From assembly GCA_039805725.1 (NCBI GenBank), contig JBDLTT010000010.1:1-24757 (forward strand): DNA of 24,757 nt, read 5' to 3'. Shown in pieces: positions 1 to 7,389 of the stretch. The notes under the pieces are model-generated. The model saw only the letters and a list, made by a program, of their open reading frames with translations, did no database searches and was not told the origin of the DNA. A program made the position numbers and the translations under genes. This DNA comes from Fluviibacter sp039805725 (GTDB lineage Bacteria; Pseudomonadota; Gammaproteobacteria; Burkholderiales; Rhodocyclaceae). Positions within the stretch are counted from its first letter, which is position 1. Each line of letters begins with the position of its first letter.

Positions 1-62
1 GCGCCACGGATCGAGAGTTCGGGGAAATGGAAGCGGACAAAGCGGTCGGTTTCGCGCAGCAT
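1..62 (-). CDS. hslO: Probable Hsp33 redox chaperone, N-terminal fragment
   Basis: Only the first 20 codons are inside the window; the gene runs off the left edge. The peptide begins MLRETDRFVRFHF and continues PELSIRG, which fits the usual Hsp33 start (a D-R-x-x-R-F-x-F pattern followed by an I/V-R-G step before the first strand). Hsp33 is a cytoplasmic holdase switched on by oxidation of C-terminal zinc-binding cysteines, which cannot be seen here. It lies 85 bp downstream of the gamma carbonic anhydrase on the same strand, a pairing I recall from other proteobacteria. The identification rests on about 20 residues and could be wrong. Confidence 0.55.
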   Translation of the reverse strand, partial: MLRETDRFVRFHFPELSIRG

Positions 63-147
63 GCAAACTTTCGTGAATAGGTTTAGGTGGATATGGGGTG
101 GGGCCGGCGAACTTCAAGGCGGCCTGGTTAAGTCGTGAGTTGATCAA

Positions 148-672
148 TCAGTCGATCCGCTGGAGGTGATCGCGATAGCGCGCGGCATTCTGCACATACC
201 TGGCGGCGCTGTTCATGAGCTTCGCCACTTCCTCGTCAGTCAGTTCGCGCACCACCTTGCCCGGTGTGCCCATGATCAGCGAGCGGGGCGGGTAAACCTT
301 GCGTTCGGGGATCAGCGTACCGGCACCCACCAGGCTGTGTGCGCCAATCACCGCATGGTTCAGAATCGTTGTGCCGATACCGATCAGGCTGCCCTGGCCG
401 ATCCGGCAACCATGCAGCATCACCTTATGACCGATGGTGACATCGGCTTCCAGAATCAGCGGTGCCCCCGGGTCGGTATGAAACACGCAGCCATCCTGCA
501 CGTTGGTGCGCGCGCCGATCACGATCGGTTCGTTATCCCCGCGCAGCACGGCGTTCCACCAGACTGAAGACGCTTCGGCGCATTCGACGCGGCCAATCAG
601 CACCGCGCTGGGTGCCACCCAGGCGGTCGGGTCGATCCGGGGGATCCGGTCTTCGAGTTGATAAAGGCTCAT
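148..672 (-). CDS. Gamma-class carbonic anhydrase family protein (YrdA/CaiE-like)
   Basis: A 174-residue left-handed beta-helix (hexapeptide repeat) protein of the usual family length. The three zinc-ligand histidines of the gamma-CA fold are present at H65 (VFHTDP), H82 (IGHKV) and H87 (MLHGC), and the hexapeptide pattern continues through IGIGTTILNHAVIGAHSLVGAG to a C-terminal helix. Members are cytoplasmic trimers binding metal between subunits. Some hydrate CO2, but many YrdA-type proteins show little activity, so the substrate is uncertain. The ATG at 670-672 is the first in frame and is divergent from the PHP phosphatase gene, with about 83 bp between them. It is probably co-transcribed with the hslO fragment. 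Confidence 0.93.
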   Translation of the reverse strand: MSLYQLEDRIPRIDPTAWVAPSAVLIGRVECAEASSVWWNAVLRGDNEPIVIGARTNVQDGCVFHTDPGAPLILEADVTIGHKVMLHGCRIGQGSLIGIGTTILNHAVIGAHSLVGAGTLIPERKVYPPRSLIMGTPGKVVRELTDEEVAKLMNSAARYVQNAARYRDHLQRID

Positions 673-755
673 GGGATGTCTCGGCGTGGGCCAATCCAGT
701 AAAATGGGCGATTGGGCATTTTATGCCGATCTCTCAGTCACATAAAGCCGAATTC

Positions 756-1604
756 ATGACCCCTGCCGGCAGCGCCTTCAAGTACGACCTGCATTGCCAT
801 TCCACGGCCTCTGACGGCATGCTGCCGCCAGCCGACGTGGTGGCGCGGGCGCACGCCAATGGCGTGACCACGCTGGCGTTGACCGATCATGATGGGCTTT
901 CCGGTCTGCCGGAGGCGCAAGTCGCTGCCGTCGCGCTGGGGGTAACCCTGGTGCCGGGCACCGAAATCTCCGTCGAGTGGAACGACCATTCGGTCCATAT
1001 CGTCGGTTTACAGATCGATCCACACAACCCGGCGATCGTCGCGGGGTTGGACCATATCCGCATCGGTCGGGCCAATCGCGCTGAACGCATTGCCGCCGAG
1101 CTGGAGAAAGTCGGCTTTCACGGCATTCTGGCCAGAACCATGACCTACGTTGGCAACCCCGAACTGGTTTCGCGGGCGCATTTCGCCAGGGCCCTGGTCG
1201 AGATGGGGGCCTGCCGCGAAGTCAAACAGGTCTTCGATCGCTATCTCACGCCTGGCAAGCCCGGTTACGTGCCGCATCCCTGGCCATCGCTGACCGAAGC
1301 GCTGGCGTGGATCCGGGCGGCCGGCGGCGTCGCGGTGATTGCCCATCCCGGTCGCTACCGGATGTCCAACCAGGAACTCGGCAAGCTCTTCGAGGCGTTT
1401 CGTGACCTGGGCGGGGAGGCCATCGAAGTGGCCTCGGGCAGCCATACGCCGGAGCAGATCGCCCACTTTGGCCGTCAGGCGCGTCACTATGCCTTCATGG
1501 GCTCGCAGGGTTCAGACTTCCACGGGCCCGATGAGAGCTATGTCGACCTGGGGCGCAGTCTGCCCTTGCCCGAAGGCGTGGTTCCTGTCTGGAATAACTG
1601 GTAA
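756..1604 (+). CDS. rnm: PHP-domain phosphatase / RNase AM-type 3',5'-nucleoside bisphosphatase (YciV family)
   Basis: A 282-residue PHP protein. Metal-binding motifs appear in family order: DLHCHS (11-16), TDHD (43-46), the GTE glutamate (70), His78/His81, then AHPGRY and the C-terminal GSDFHGP. This is the YciV/RNase AM arrangement, which removes 5' phosphates from pAp-like bisphosphates and trims RNA 5' ends. I start it at the ATG at 756, about ten residues before DLHCHS as in homologues. An in-frame ATG at 723 would add 11 residues; neither start has a good Shine-Dalgarno. A TAAAAT hexamer at 700-705 could be a -10 box. yciO follows after 22 bp, so the two are probably co-transcribed. Confidence 0.9.
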   Translation: MTPAGSAFKYDLHCHSTASDGMLPPADVVARAHANGVTTLALTDHDGLSGLPEAQVAAVALGVTLVPGTEISVEWNDHSVHIVGLQIDPHNPAIVAGLDHIRIGRANRAERIAAELEKVGFHGILARTMTYVGNPELVSRAHFARALVEMGACREVKQVFDRYLTPGKPGYVPHPWPSLTEALAWIRAAGGVAVIAHPGRYRMSNQELGKLFEAFRDLGGEAIEVASGSHTPEQIAHFGRQARHYAFMGSQGSDFHGPDESYVDLGRSLPLPEGVVPVWNNW

Positions 1605-1626
1605 ATCAATGCATTAAGAATCATAC

Positions 1627-2259
1627 GTGACACAGTACTTTAATATTCATCCCGACAATCCCCAGCCCCGTTTACTGGAACAGACGGCCGACATGCTCCG
1701 CAAAGGGGCCGTCGTCGCCTTGCCGACCGACTCCTGTTATTCGCTGGCCTGCCACCTCGGCGATGCCACCGCGCTGGACAAGATCCGCAAGATCCGCGGC
1801 ATCGACGATCACCATCTCATGACCCTGATGTGCCGGGATCTTTCCGACATCGGTCAGTACGCCCGCGTCGATAATGCCCAGTATCGTCTACTCAAGCTGG
1901 CCACGCCGGGCGCCTATACGTTTGTGCTGGAGGGCACCAAAGAGCTGCCCCGCCGGATTCTTCACCCCAAGCGCAAGACCCTGGGGCTGCGTATTCCCGA
2001 CAACCGCATCATGCTCGGCGTTCTGCAAGTGCTGGGCGAGCCCTTGTTGACCACCACGCTCATGCTGCCCGGCGACGATGCGCCGCTCAGCGACGGCTGG
2101 TCGATCAAGGAACGCCTGCAGCCACAGCTGGATCTGGTCGTCGAAGGCGGCTGGTGCGGCACCGAACCCACCACGGTCATCGATCTTTGCGACATGCCGC
2201 CCACCGTGCTGCGGCGCGGGCACGGACCGCTGGCGCCGCTGGGCCTCGAGTCCGCCTAA
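1627..2259 (+). CDS. yciO: YciO-family Sua5/YrdC-like protein
   Basis: A 210-residue protein with a GTG start. It resembles E. coli YciO along its whole length: FNIHPDNPQPRLL at the N terminus, PTDSCYSLAC, the KIRKIRGIDDHH stretch, LMCRDLSD, TPGAYTFVLEGTKELPRR, KRKTLGLRIPDN and PTTVIDL. YciO shares the YrdC fold of the threonylcarbamoyl-AMP synthases that start t6A tRNA modification. Whether YciO itself contributes to t6A is unsettled, so I assign the family, not the reaction. There is no C-terminal Sua5 domain. Context is the PHP phosphatase upstream and the M50 protease downstream. Confidence 0.92.
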   Translation: MTQYFNIHPDNPQPRLLEQTADMLRKGAVVALPTDSCYSLACHLGDATALDKIRKIRGIDDHHLMTLMCRDLSDIGQYARVDNAQYRLLKLATPGAYTFVLEGTKELPRRILHPKRKTLGLRIPDNRIMLGVLQVLGEPLLTTTLMLPGDDAPLSDGWSIKERLQPQLDLVVEGGWCGTEPTTVIDLCDMPPTVLRRGHGPLAPLGLESA

Positions 2260-2306
2260 ATTAACCTCCGGAAGTCACAAAACTGGCGGGGCGAAGGGTC
2301 GGCCTC

Positions 2307-2315
2307 TGTTAGAAT
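2307..2315 (+). promoter_or_regulatory. Possible extended -10 promoter for the M50 protease gene
   Basis: The sequence TGTTAGAAT is an extended -10 (TG, one base, then TAGAAT, five of six matches to TATAAT). It is placed about 20 bp before the ATG at 2336, with no convincing -35 box, as is usual for extended -10 promoters. It could start a transcript covering the protease, trpS and the scp genes. Recognised by eye only. Confidence 0.4.
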
Positions 2316-2335
2316 CGCGGTCGAACGGTTCCCTT

Positions 2336-2974
2336 ATGAATATCGATATCGCCTACCTGGCCATTGCCGCCATCCCCATCATTTTTGCCATCACGCTGCA
2401 TGAAGCGGCGCATGGTTACGTGGCGCGCTATTTTGGCGATCCGACGGCCTATCAAATGGGTCGGATCAGCCTCAATCCCATTCGCCATATCGACCTGGTC
2501 GGCACCATCCTCGTGCCGGCGATGACGTTATTCGTCGGCGGCATTCTGTTTGGCTGGGCCAAACCCGTGCCGGTCGATTACAGCCGACTGCGTCACCCGC
2601 GGGAAGACATGCGCTGGGTCGCGCTGGCCGGTCCGGGCGTCAATCTGCTCATGGCGCTGGGCTGGGCGGTGCTGCTGAAAGTCGGTCTCTCCACCGACAA
2701 CTATTTCAGTGTGCCGCTGGAAAACATGGCCTATGTCGGCGTCAACATCAACCTGATGCTCATGGCCTTGAATCTGTTGCCGCTCCTGCCGCTGGACGGC
2801 GGTCGTGTGCTCTTCAGTGTGCTGCCCCCGTCGACGGCGCATGCCTACGGCAAAACCGAGCCCTATGGCATCTTTATCCTGCTGGCGCTGATTTTTACGA
2901 ACATCCTCGGTTTCTGGGTGTACCCCATCGTCAGTGGCGTCAAGCACCTGATTTCCACGCTTTTCTTTATCTGA
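2336..2974 (+). CDS. Site-2 protease-like M50 family membrane metallopeptidase
   Basis: A 212-residue polytopic inner-membrane protein. The zinc motif HEAAH is at residues 22-26 in the first hydrophobic segment, and the third ligand region LLPLLPLDGGRVL carries D154, the hallmark of the short S2P/M50B proteases without a PDZ domain. Four to five further hydrophobic segments are visible. The start is set at the ATG at 2336, which places HEAAH close to the N terminus as in homologues; the longer open frame upstream overlaps yciO out of frame. trpS begins 7 bp after its stop. This small soluble-domain-free protease is widespread beside trpS and scpA, but its substrate is unknown. Confidence 0.9.
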   Translation: MNIDIAYLAIAAIPIIFAITLHEAAHGYVARYFGDPTAYQMGRISLNPIRHIDLVGTILVPAMTLFVGGILFGWAKPVPVDYSRLRHPREDMRWVALAGPGVNLLMALGWAVLLKVGLSTDNYFSVPLENMAYVGVNINLMLMALNLLPLLPLDGGRVLFSVLPPSTAHAYGKTEPYGIFILLALIFTNILGFWVYPIVSGVKHLISTLFFI

Positions 2975-2981
2975 GTTTCTG

Positions 2982-4181
2982 ATGTCTGCTGAACGCGTAC
3001 TTTCCGGCATGCGCCCGACGGGTAGCCTGCACCTGGGGCACTATCACGGCGTCCTCGAAAACTGGGTCCGCCTGCAGAACGACTATGAGTGTCTGTTCTT
3101 CGTGGCCGACTGGCACGCGCTCACCACCAACTACGATGCGCCGCAGAGCATCGCGCAGGCCGGCCGCGACATGGTCGTTGACTGGCTCGCCGCGGGTCTC
3201 GATCCCGAAAAATCCATCATCTTCCAGCAATCGCTGGTGCTGCAACACGCCGAGCTACATCTGCTGCTGTCGATGATGACGCCGCTGGGCTGGCTCGAGC
3301 GGGTGCCGACCTACAAGGATCAGCAGGAGAAGCTCTCGCACAAAGATCTGTCGACCTACGGCTTTCTCGGTTACCCGCTGCTGCAGTCGGCTGACATTCT
3401 CGTCTACGACGCGCGCCATGTACCGGTGGGCGAAGACCAGGTGCCGCATATCGAACTGACGCGCGAAGTCGCCCGTCGCTTCAACCATTTGTACGGCCGG
3501 ACGCCCGAGTTCGAGCAGGAAGTCATCGCTGCCCTCAAAAAGCTCGGCCCCACGGCCAAACCCTATAAGGAACTGCGCCAGCGCTATCAGCAGGACGGCG
3601 ATCGCGCGGTGCTGCTGCAGGCCGAAGCCTTCCTGGCCGGCGCCGATGGCCTGAACACCAGTGATAAGGAATCGCTCTGGGGCTGGCTGGTTGGCTCCGG
3701 CAAAGCCATTCTGGTCGAACCGGCCGCGTTGCTGACCAAAGCCTCCAGGATGCCGGGTCTCGACGGGCAAAAAATGTCCAAGTCGTACAACAACACCATC
3801 AGCCTGCGTGAAAAGCCGGAGGATGTGGTGAAGAAACTCAAGGCTATGCCCACCGATCCGGCGCGTGTGCGCCGAACCGATGTCGGCAATCCGAAAAACT
3901 GTCCGGTCTGGCAATTGCATGAGATCTACAGCGACGAGGCTAAGAAGCAGTGGGTCACCGAAGGCTGTACCACCGCCGGAATCGGCTGCATCGATTGCAA
4001 GAATGCGGTGGCCGAAGGCATCGAGGTGGTGCTCGCGCCGATGCGCGCGCGTGCCGAAGCATTGCAGGCAGAACCGGAAAAAATTGATCGTATTCTGCGT
4101 GACGGCGCCGAACGTGCCCGCACCTTGGCTGACCAGACCATGAGCCGCGTGCGCAGCGTCATGGGCCTCACCGGCGCCTGA
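2982..4181 (+). CDS. trpS: Tryptophan--tRNA ligase
   Basis: A 399-residue class I aminoacyl-tRNA synthetase that attaches Trp to tRNA-Trp in the cytoplasm. The HIGH-type signature PTGSLHLGHY is at residues 12-21 and KMSKS at 264-268. It is longer than the roughly 330-residue E. coli enzyme because of an insert of about 60 residues between the Rossmann half and KMSKS (around residues 190-250). It also has a cysteine-containing stretch, GCTTAGIGCIDCKNA, near residue 330. Both features occur in the long TrpRS forms of several proteobacteria. No clear Shine-Dalgarno precedes the ATG, so translation may be coupled to the M50 gene ending 7 bp upstream. Confidence 0.97.
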   Translation: MSAERVLSGMRPTGSLHLGHYHGVLENWVRLQNDYECLFFVADWHALTTNYDAPQSIAQAGRDMVVDWLAAGLDPEKSIIFQQSLVLQHAELHLLLSMMTPLGWLERVPTYKDQQEKLSHKDLSTYGFLGYPLLQSADILVYDARHVPVGEDQVPHIELTREVARRFNHLYGRTPEFEQEVIAALKKLGPTAKPYKELRQRYQQDGDRAVLLQAEAFLAGADGLNTSDKESLWGWLVGSGKAILVEPAALLTKASRMPGLDGQKMSKSYNNTISLREKPEDVVKKLKAMPTDPARVRRTDVGNPKNCPVWQLHEIYSDEAKKQWVTEGCTTAGIGCIDCKNAVAEGIEVVLAPMRARAEALQAEPEKIDRILRDGAERARTLADQTMSRVRSVMGLTGA

Positions 4182-4192
4182 GCAAACAGACC

Positions 4193-5134
4193 ATGACCAT
4201 CGACGATCAGCATCCCGAACAGCCACCGGTAACGCCAGACGTGCCCGAGGCCGTGCCTTACGAACAGGCCATCTCGGTCACCGTCGAAGCGGGCGAGCCG
4301 CGCGTCATGCTTTATGGCCAGCCCATCGTCGATCTGCCGCAGGATCTCTACATTCCGCCCGATGCGCTGTCGGTCATGCTCGACGCCTTCGAAGGCCCGC
4401 TCGATCTTCTGCTCTATCTGATCCGCAAAGCCAACGTCGATATCCTCGATATTCCCATGGCGCCGCTGACCAATCAGTATCTGGATTACGTCGAAGCGAT
4501 GCGCTCGCAGAACCTGGAACTCGCTGCCGAGTACCTGGTCATGGCGGCCATGCTCATCGAAATCAAATCGCGCATGCTGCTGCCGCGACCCAAGGCGCAG
4601 TTTGAAGAAGAGGTCGAAGATCCGCGGGCCGAACTCGTGCGTCGCCTGATCGAATACGAACAGATGAAACTTGCTGCGCGCGAAATCGATGAACTGCCCA
4701 AGGCCGAGATCGATTTCCAGTGGCTCAATGTCTGGGTCGATCGCGAAGCCGTCGTGCGCCATCCGGATGTGTCGGCCGAAGATCTGCACGAAGCGTGGCG
4801 CGCCGTCGTGCGCCAGGCCAAGCTGCACACGCATCACAAGATTGCCCGCGAAGAGTTGTCGGTGCGCGAGCACATGGGCCTCATTCTGCGTCGCCTGCGC
4901 AGCAGCGATGGTTATCTGGAGTTTGGCGAGTTGTTCGATGTCACCGGTGGTGTCGCCGTCGTGGTCGTCAACTTCATTGCCTTGCTCGAACTGGCCAAAG
5001 AGCACCTGCTCGAAATGACGCAGACCGCCGCGTTCGCGCCGATCTATGTGCGTCTGCCGACCGATGCGCCCGAACAATCGATGTTTGAAGTACCCGAGGC
5101 AGACGATCTGCCCGAGGAGGATAAGCGTGTCTGA
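4193..5134 (+). CDS. scpA: Segregation and condensation protein A (kleisin)
   Basis: A 313-residue kleisin that bridges the SMC heads and recruits ScpB in bacterial condensin. The kleisin core starts at the typical FEGPLDLLLYLIRK (about residue 66) and continues through NVDILDIPMAPLTNQYLDYV and AAEYLVMAAMLIEIKSRMLLP. The C-terminal winged helix (YLEFGELFD to VVVVNFIALLELAK) contacts an SMC head. About 60 acidic, proline-containing residues precede the core, longer than Firmicute ScpA. It starts 11 bp after trpS and overlaps scpB by 8 bp. No smc gene is in the window. Confidence 0.95.
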   Translation: MTIDDQHPEQPPVTPDVPEAVPYEQAISVTVEAGEPRVMLYGQPIVDLPQDLYIPPDALSVMLDAFEGPLDLLLYLIRKANVDILDIPMAPLTNQYLDYVEAMRSQNLELAAEYLVMAAMLIEIKSRMLLPRPKAQFEEEVEDPRAELVRRLIEYEQMKLAAREIDELPKAEIDFQWLNVWVDREAVVRHPDVSAEDLHEAWRAVVRQAKLHTHHKIAREELSVREHMGLILRRLRSSDGYLEFGELFDVTGGVAVVVVNFIALLELAKEHLLEMTQTAAFAPIYVRLPTDAPEQSMFEVPEADDLPEEDKRV

Positions 5135-5741
5135 AGAACAGCGTTCCCTGACCGAGCTGGTCGAAAACACCGAAGGCGAAGTCGCCGCCGGTCCTGTCAT
5201 GGATGTCGCCGAGCTGGCCTGCATCGTCGAAGCCGCCTTGCTGGCCTCGACCGCGCCGCTCGACATGACGCATCTGCGTCGTCTGTTCGACGACACCGTC
5301 GCCGCCGATGAAATCCGCCAGGCCATAAGCCACCTGCAGGAACGCTGGCAGAACCGCGGCTGTGAACTGCTCGAATTGGCCGACGGCTGGCGCTTCCGGA
5401 CGCATGCCAAGATTCAGCCGCATCTCGATCGCCTGAACCCCGAAAAGCCGCCGCGTTACTCGCGTGCCGTGATGGAAACGCTGGCCATCATCGCGTACCG
5501 TCAGCCCGTGACGCGTGGCGATATCGAAGACATCCGCGGCGTCACCGTCGCCACGCAGGTGATCCGTACGCTGGAAGAGCGGGGCTGGATCGACACGGTT
5601 GGTCATCGCGAAACCCCGGGGCGTCCGGCGCTGTATGCCACCACCCGTCAGTTCCTCGACGATCTGGGGCTGCGGAGCCTGAGCGAACTGCCACCGCTGG
5701 AAACCATGCAGGCCGCGCTGGAAGGCGTGCCTGAGGCCTGA
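5127..5741 (+). CDS. scpB: Segregation and condensation protein B
   Basis: A 204-residue ScpB, the tandem winged-helix dimer that binds ScpA in the SMC complex. Family stretches include IVEAALLASTAPLDMTHLRRLFDD, the LAIIAYRQPVTRGDIEDIRGV signature and the end region GRPALYATTRQFLDDLGLRSLSELPPL. The start is the GTG at 5127, fixed by a strong AGGAGG at 5115-5120 six bases upstream; the open frame extends further but lacks a better start. It overlaps scpA by 8 bp and rluB by one base (TGATG), which implies translational coupling of all three. Confidence 0.95.
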   Translation: MSEEQRSLTELVENTEGEVAAGPVMDVAELACIVEAALLASTAPLDMTHLRRLFDDTVAADEIRQAISHLQERWQNRGCELLELADGWRFRTHAKIQPHLDRLNPEKPPRYSRAVMETLAIIAYRQPVTRGDIEDIRGVTVATQVIRTLEERGWIDTVGHRETPGRPALYATTRQFLDDLGLRSLSELPPLETMQAALEGVPEA

Positions 5742-6787
5742 TGTCTAGAAAGAATACCCCGTTCCGGCCGTCGGTCGCCAAAAAGCCAGCCACGTCTCGG
5801 GTGCAGGCTGAGGCTGACGACTCATTCGAAGACTTCGACGCATTGGCCGACGAAGACGCAGCGCCGCAACGCAAGGCCCCGGCCGCTGCCGGCGAACGCC
5901 TGCAAAAGCTGCTGGCGCAATCCGGCCTGGGGGGGCGTCGCGAGATGGACGCCTGGATCGCCGAAGGGCGCGTTCAGGTCAACGGCCAGCCGGCCACCGT
6001 CGGACAACGCGTGCTGCCGGGGGATCGCGTCAAGGTCAACGGCCGCCTGGTCAACCTGCATGGCGCCACGCGTGCGCCGCAGGTGCTGCTCTATCACAAG
6101 CCGGAAGGCGAGATCGTGTCGCGCAGCGACCCGGCCGGTCGCCCCAATGTCTTTAGCAATCTGCCGCGCGTCCGTGGCGGTAAATGGATCGCCGTCGGTC
6201 GCCTGGATTTCAACACCAGCGGTCTGTTGCTGTTCACCACCTCGGGGGCGCTGGCCAACGCGCTGATGCACCCGCGCAACGAGATGATCCGCGAATATGC
6301 GGTGCGTGTACTCGGCCCGCTCGACGACGCGGCCAAAGACCAGCTCAAGAAGGGCGTCGAACTCGAAGACGGCCCGGCCGCGTTGGCCAGTATCGAAGAG
6401 GCGGGCGGCGAGGGCGCCAACCAGTGGTACCGCGTCACCATTTTCGAAGGGCGTAACCGCGAAGTGCGCCGTCTGTTCGAGGCGGTCGGCCGTACCGTTA
6501 GCCGCCTGATCCGTGTGCGTTATGGACCGTTCTATCTGCCGCCGCGCCTCAAGCGCGGTCAGAGCCTGCAGGTCGATGAAAAAGACGTCGAAAGACTGGT
6601 CAAATCCCTGGGCACCGAGGCCGAGGGCCCGTCGCGCAACGTTGGCCAGAAAGTGCGTGGCGCCAGGCCCGGCGGCAAAGCCGCCCCGCGCAGCCGCGGC
6701 CAGGCACGGTCTCAGGGGCTGGGCGCCGCGCCAAGGCGGAGTGGGGACGCCGGAAAAACTCGACCAAAGGCGAAAAAACCCTTATAA
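5741..6787 (+). CDS. rluB: 23S rRNA pseudouridine(2605) synthase
   Basis: A 348-residue RluB/RsuA-family enzyme. About 45 low-complexity residues come first, then an S4 RNA-binding domain (ERLQKLLAQSGLGGRREMDAWI onwards), then the catalytic domain. GRLDFNTSGLLLFT holds the catalytic aspartate at residue 156, and GRNREVRRLFEAVGRTVSRL is the second signature. RluB converts U2605 of 23S rRNA to pseudouridine in the peptidyl transferase region. A basic Arg/Gly/Lys-rich tail of about 60 residues follows, as in many RluB proteins. Its ATG overlaps the scpB stop. Its last codons overlap a probable promoter for the rimP operon. Confidence 0.94.
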   Translation: MSRKNTPFRPSVAKKPATSRVQAEADDSFEDFDALADEDAAPQRKAPAAAGERLQKLLAQSGLGGRREMDAWIAEGRVQVNGQPATVGQRVLPGDRVKVNGRLVNLHGATRAPQVLLYHKPEGEIVSRSDPAGRPNVFSNLPRVRGGKWIAVGRLDFNTSGLLLFTTSGALANALMHPRNEMIREYAVRVLGPLDDAAKDQLKKGVELEDGPAALASIEEAGGEGANQWYRVTIFEGRNREVRRLFEAVGRTVSRLIRVRYGPFYLPPRLKRGQSLQVDEKDVERLVKSLGTEAEGPSRNVGQKVRGARPGGKAAPRSRGQARSQGLGAAPRRSGDAGKTRPKAKKPL

Positions 6788-6788
6788 T
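6760..6788 (+). promoter_or_regulatory. Probable promoter of the rimP-nusA-infB operon
   Basis: A perfect TATAAT at 6783-6788 is preceded, with a 17-bp spacer, by TCGACC at 6760-6765 (four of six matches to TTGACA). It lies over the last codons and stop of rluB, giving a predicted start near 6795 and a leader of about 130 nt before rimP. A separate perfect TTGACA at 6798-6803 has no good -10 partner. Confidence 0.6.
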
Positions 6789-6808
6789 TGCAAAGTTTTG
6801 ACATTCCC

Positions 6809-6866
6809 GTGCCGTTAGGCTGGATCGTTGAGATCCCGTCCAATGGCACAGCCGGTTTTTACGGCG
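6809..6866 (+). promoter_or_regulatory. Structured leader RNA upstream of rimP
   Basis: The 140-bp gap between rluB and rimP can fold into successive hairpins. A long imperfect stem pairs 6809-6819 (GTGCCGTTAGG) with 6840-6849 (CCAATGGCAC; one bulged A, one G-U). It encloses GGATC/GATCC (6822-6826 with 6832-6836). A second hairpin, GCCG/CGGC with a T-rich loop, spans 6851-6865. These lie just ahead of the terminator hairpin, an arrangement typical of an attenuated leader. NusA, encoded in this operon, is known to autoregulate such leaders in E. coli; applying that here is inference. No tRNA-Met (metY) is present. Confidence 0.5.
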
Positions 6867-6868
6867 AG

Positions 6869-6894
6869 ATGGGCTTTATGCCCATTTTTTATTT
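6869..6894 (+). terminator. Intrinsic terminator / attenuator before rimP
   Basis: A perfect 6-bp stem ATGGGC (6869-6874) and GCCCAT (6880-6885) with a TTTAT loop runs straight into a tract of six T and then ATTT. It sits 34 bp upstream of the rimP start and downstream of the probable promoter. It could end read-through from rluB, attenuate the rimP operon, or both. Confidence 0.75.
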
Positions 6895-6927
6895 GTATTT
6901 CCGGTTTCACATAGTGGTTTTGAGCGC

Positions 6928-7365
6928 ATGAATCTGCAGGAACTGATTGAATCGACGGTCGACGGACTGGGCTACGAGCTCGTCATGGTCGAGCTGTCGC
7001 CGCGTAGCCGGCTGATCCGGGTGTTTATCGACGCCCCGGAAAAGCCCCGTGGTGTCGACGTCGAAGACTGTGCCACCGTCAGCAATCAGCTCACCCACCT
7101 GTTTCAGGTGGAGAACATCGATTACGACCGCCTGGAAGTCTCGTCGCCCGGCCTCGACCGCCCCTTGGTCAAAGCCGCCGACTACACGCGTTTTGCCGGT
7201 TCGCAGGTGCAGGTCAAGCTGCGTATGCCGATCGGTGACCGCCGCCAGTTCAACGGCACCCTGATCGGCATCGAAAACGATCAGGTGCAACTCGATCTGG
7301 GCGGTAACACCGTCAGTTTTGCGTTATCCAACATCGACAAGGCGCGCCTTGTTCCCAAGTTTTAA
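6928..7365 (+). CDS. rimP: Ribosome maturation factor RimP
   Basis: A 145-residue protein required for 30S subunit maturation. The N-terminal domain has the family stretches LIESTVDGLGYELVMVEL, RVFIDAPEKPRGVDVEDC and YDRLEVSSPGLDRPLVKAADY. The C-terminal SH3-like domain runs from GSQVQVKLR to the end. It is first in the rimP-nusA-infB-rbfA-truB series and is preceded by the attenuator-like leader. The ATG at 6928 has only a weak GAG upstream. nusA starts 24 bp after its stop. Confidence 0.96.
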   Translation: MNLQELIESTVDGLGYELVMVELSPRSRLIRVFIDAPEKPRGVDVEDCATVSNQLTHLFQVENIDYDRLEVSSPGLDRPLVKAADYTRFAGSQVQVKLRMPIGDRRQFNGTLIGIENDQVQLDLGGNTVSFALSNIDKARLVPKF

Positions 7366-7389
7366 GTTTTTCAGAGAAAGGACCCCCAA

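Noticed and set aside
3926..5410. Minus-strand open frame of 494 codons opposite trpS, scpA and scpB
   Set aside because: It is fully antisense to three overlapping genes with clear families and has no recognisable protein features.
6798..6826. Perfect TTGACA at 6798-6803 as a second rimP promoter
   Set aside because: No hexamer resembling TATAAT lies 16-18 bp downstream, and the region folds as part of the leader hairpin.
6788..6927. Possible tRNA or metY-like gene before rimP, as in E. coli
   Set aside because: No cloverleaf, T-loop motif or CCA end can be found; the segment reads as hairpins and a terminator.
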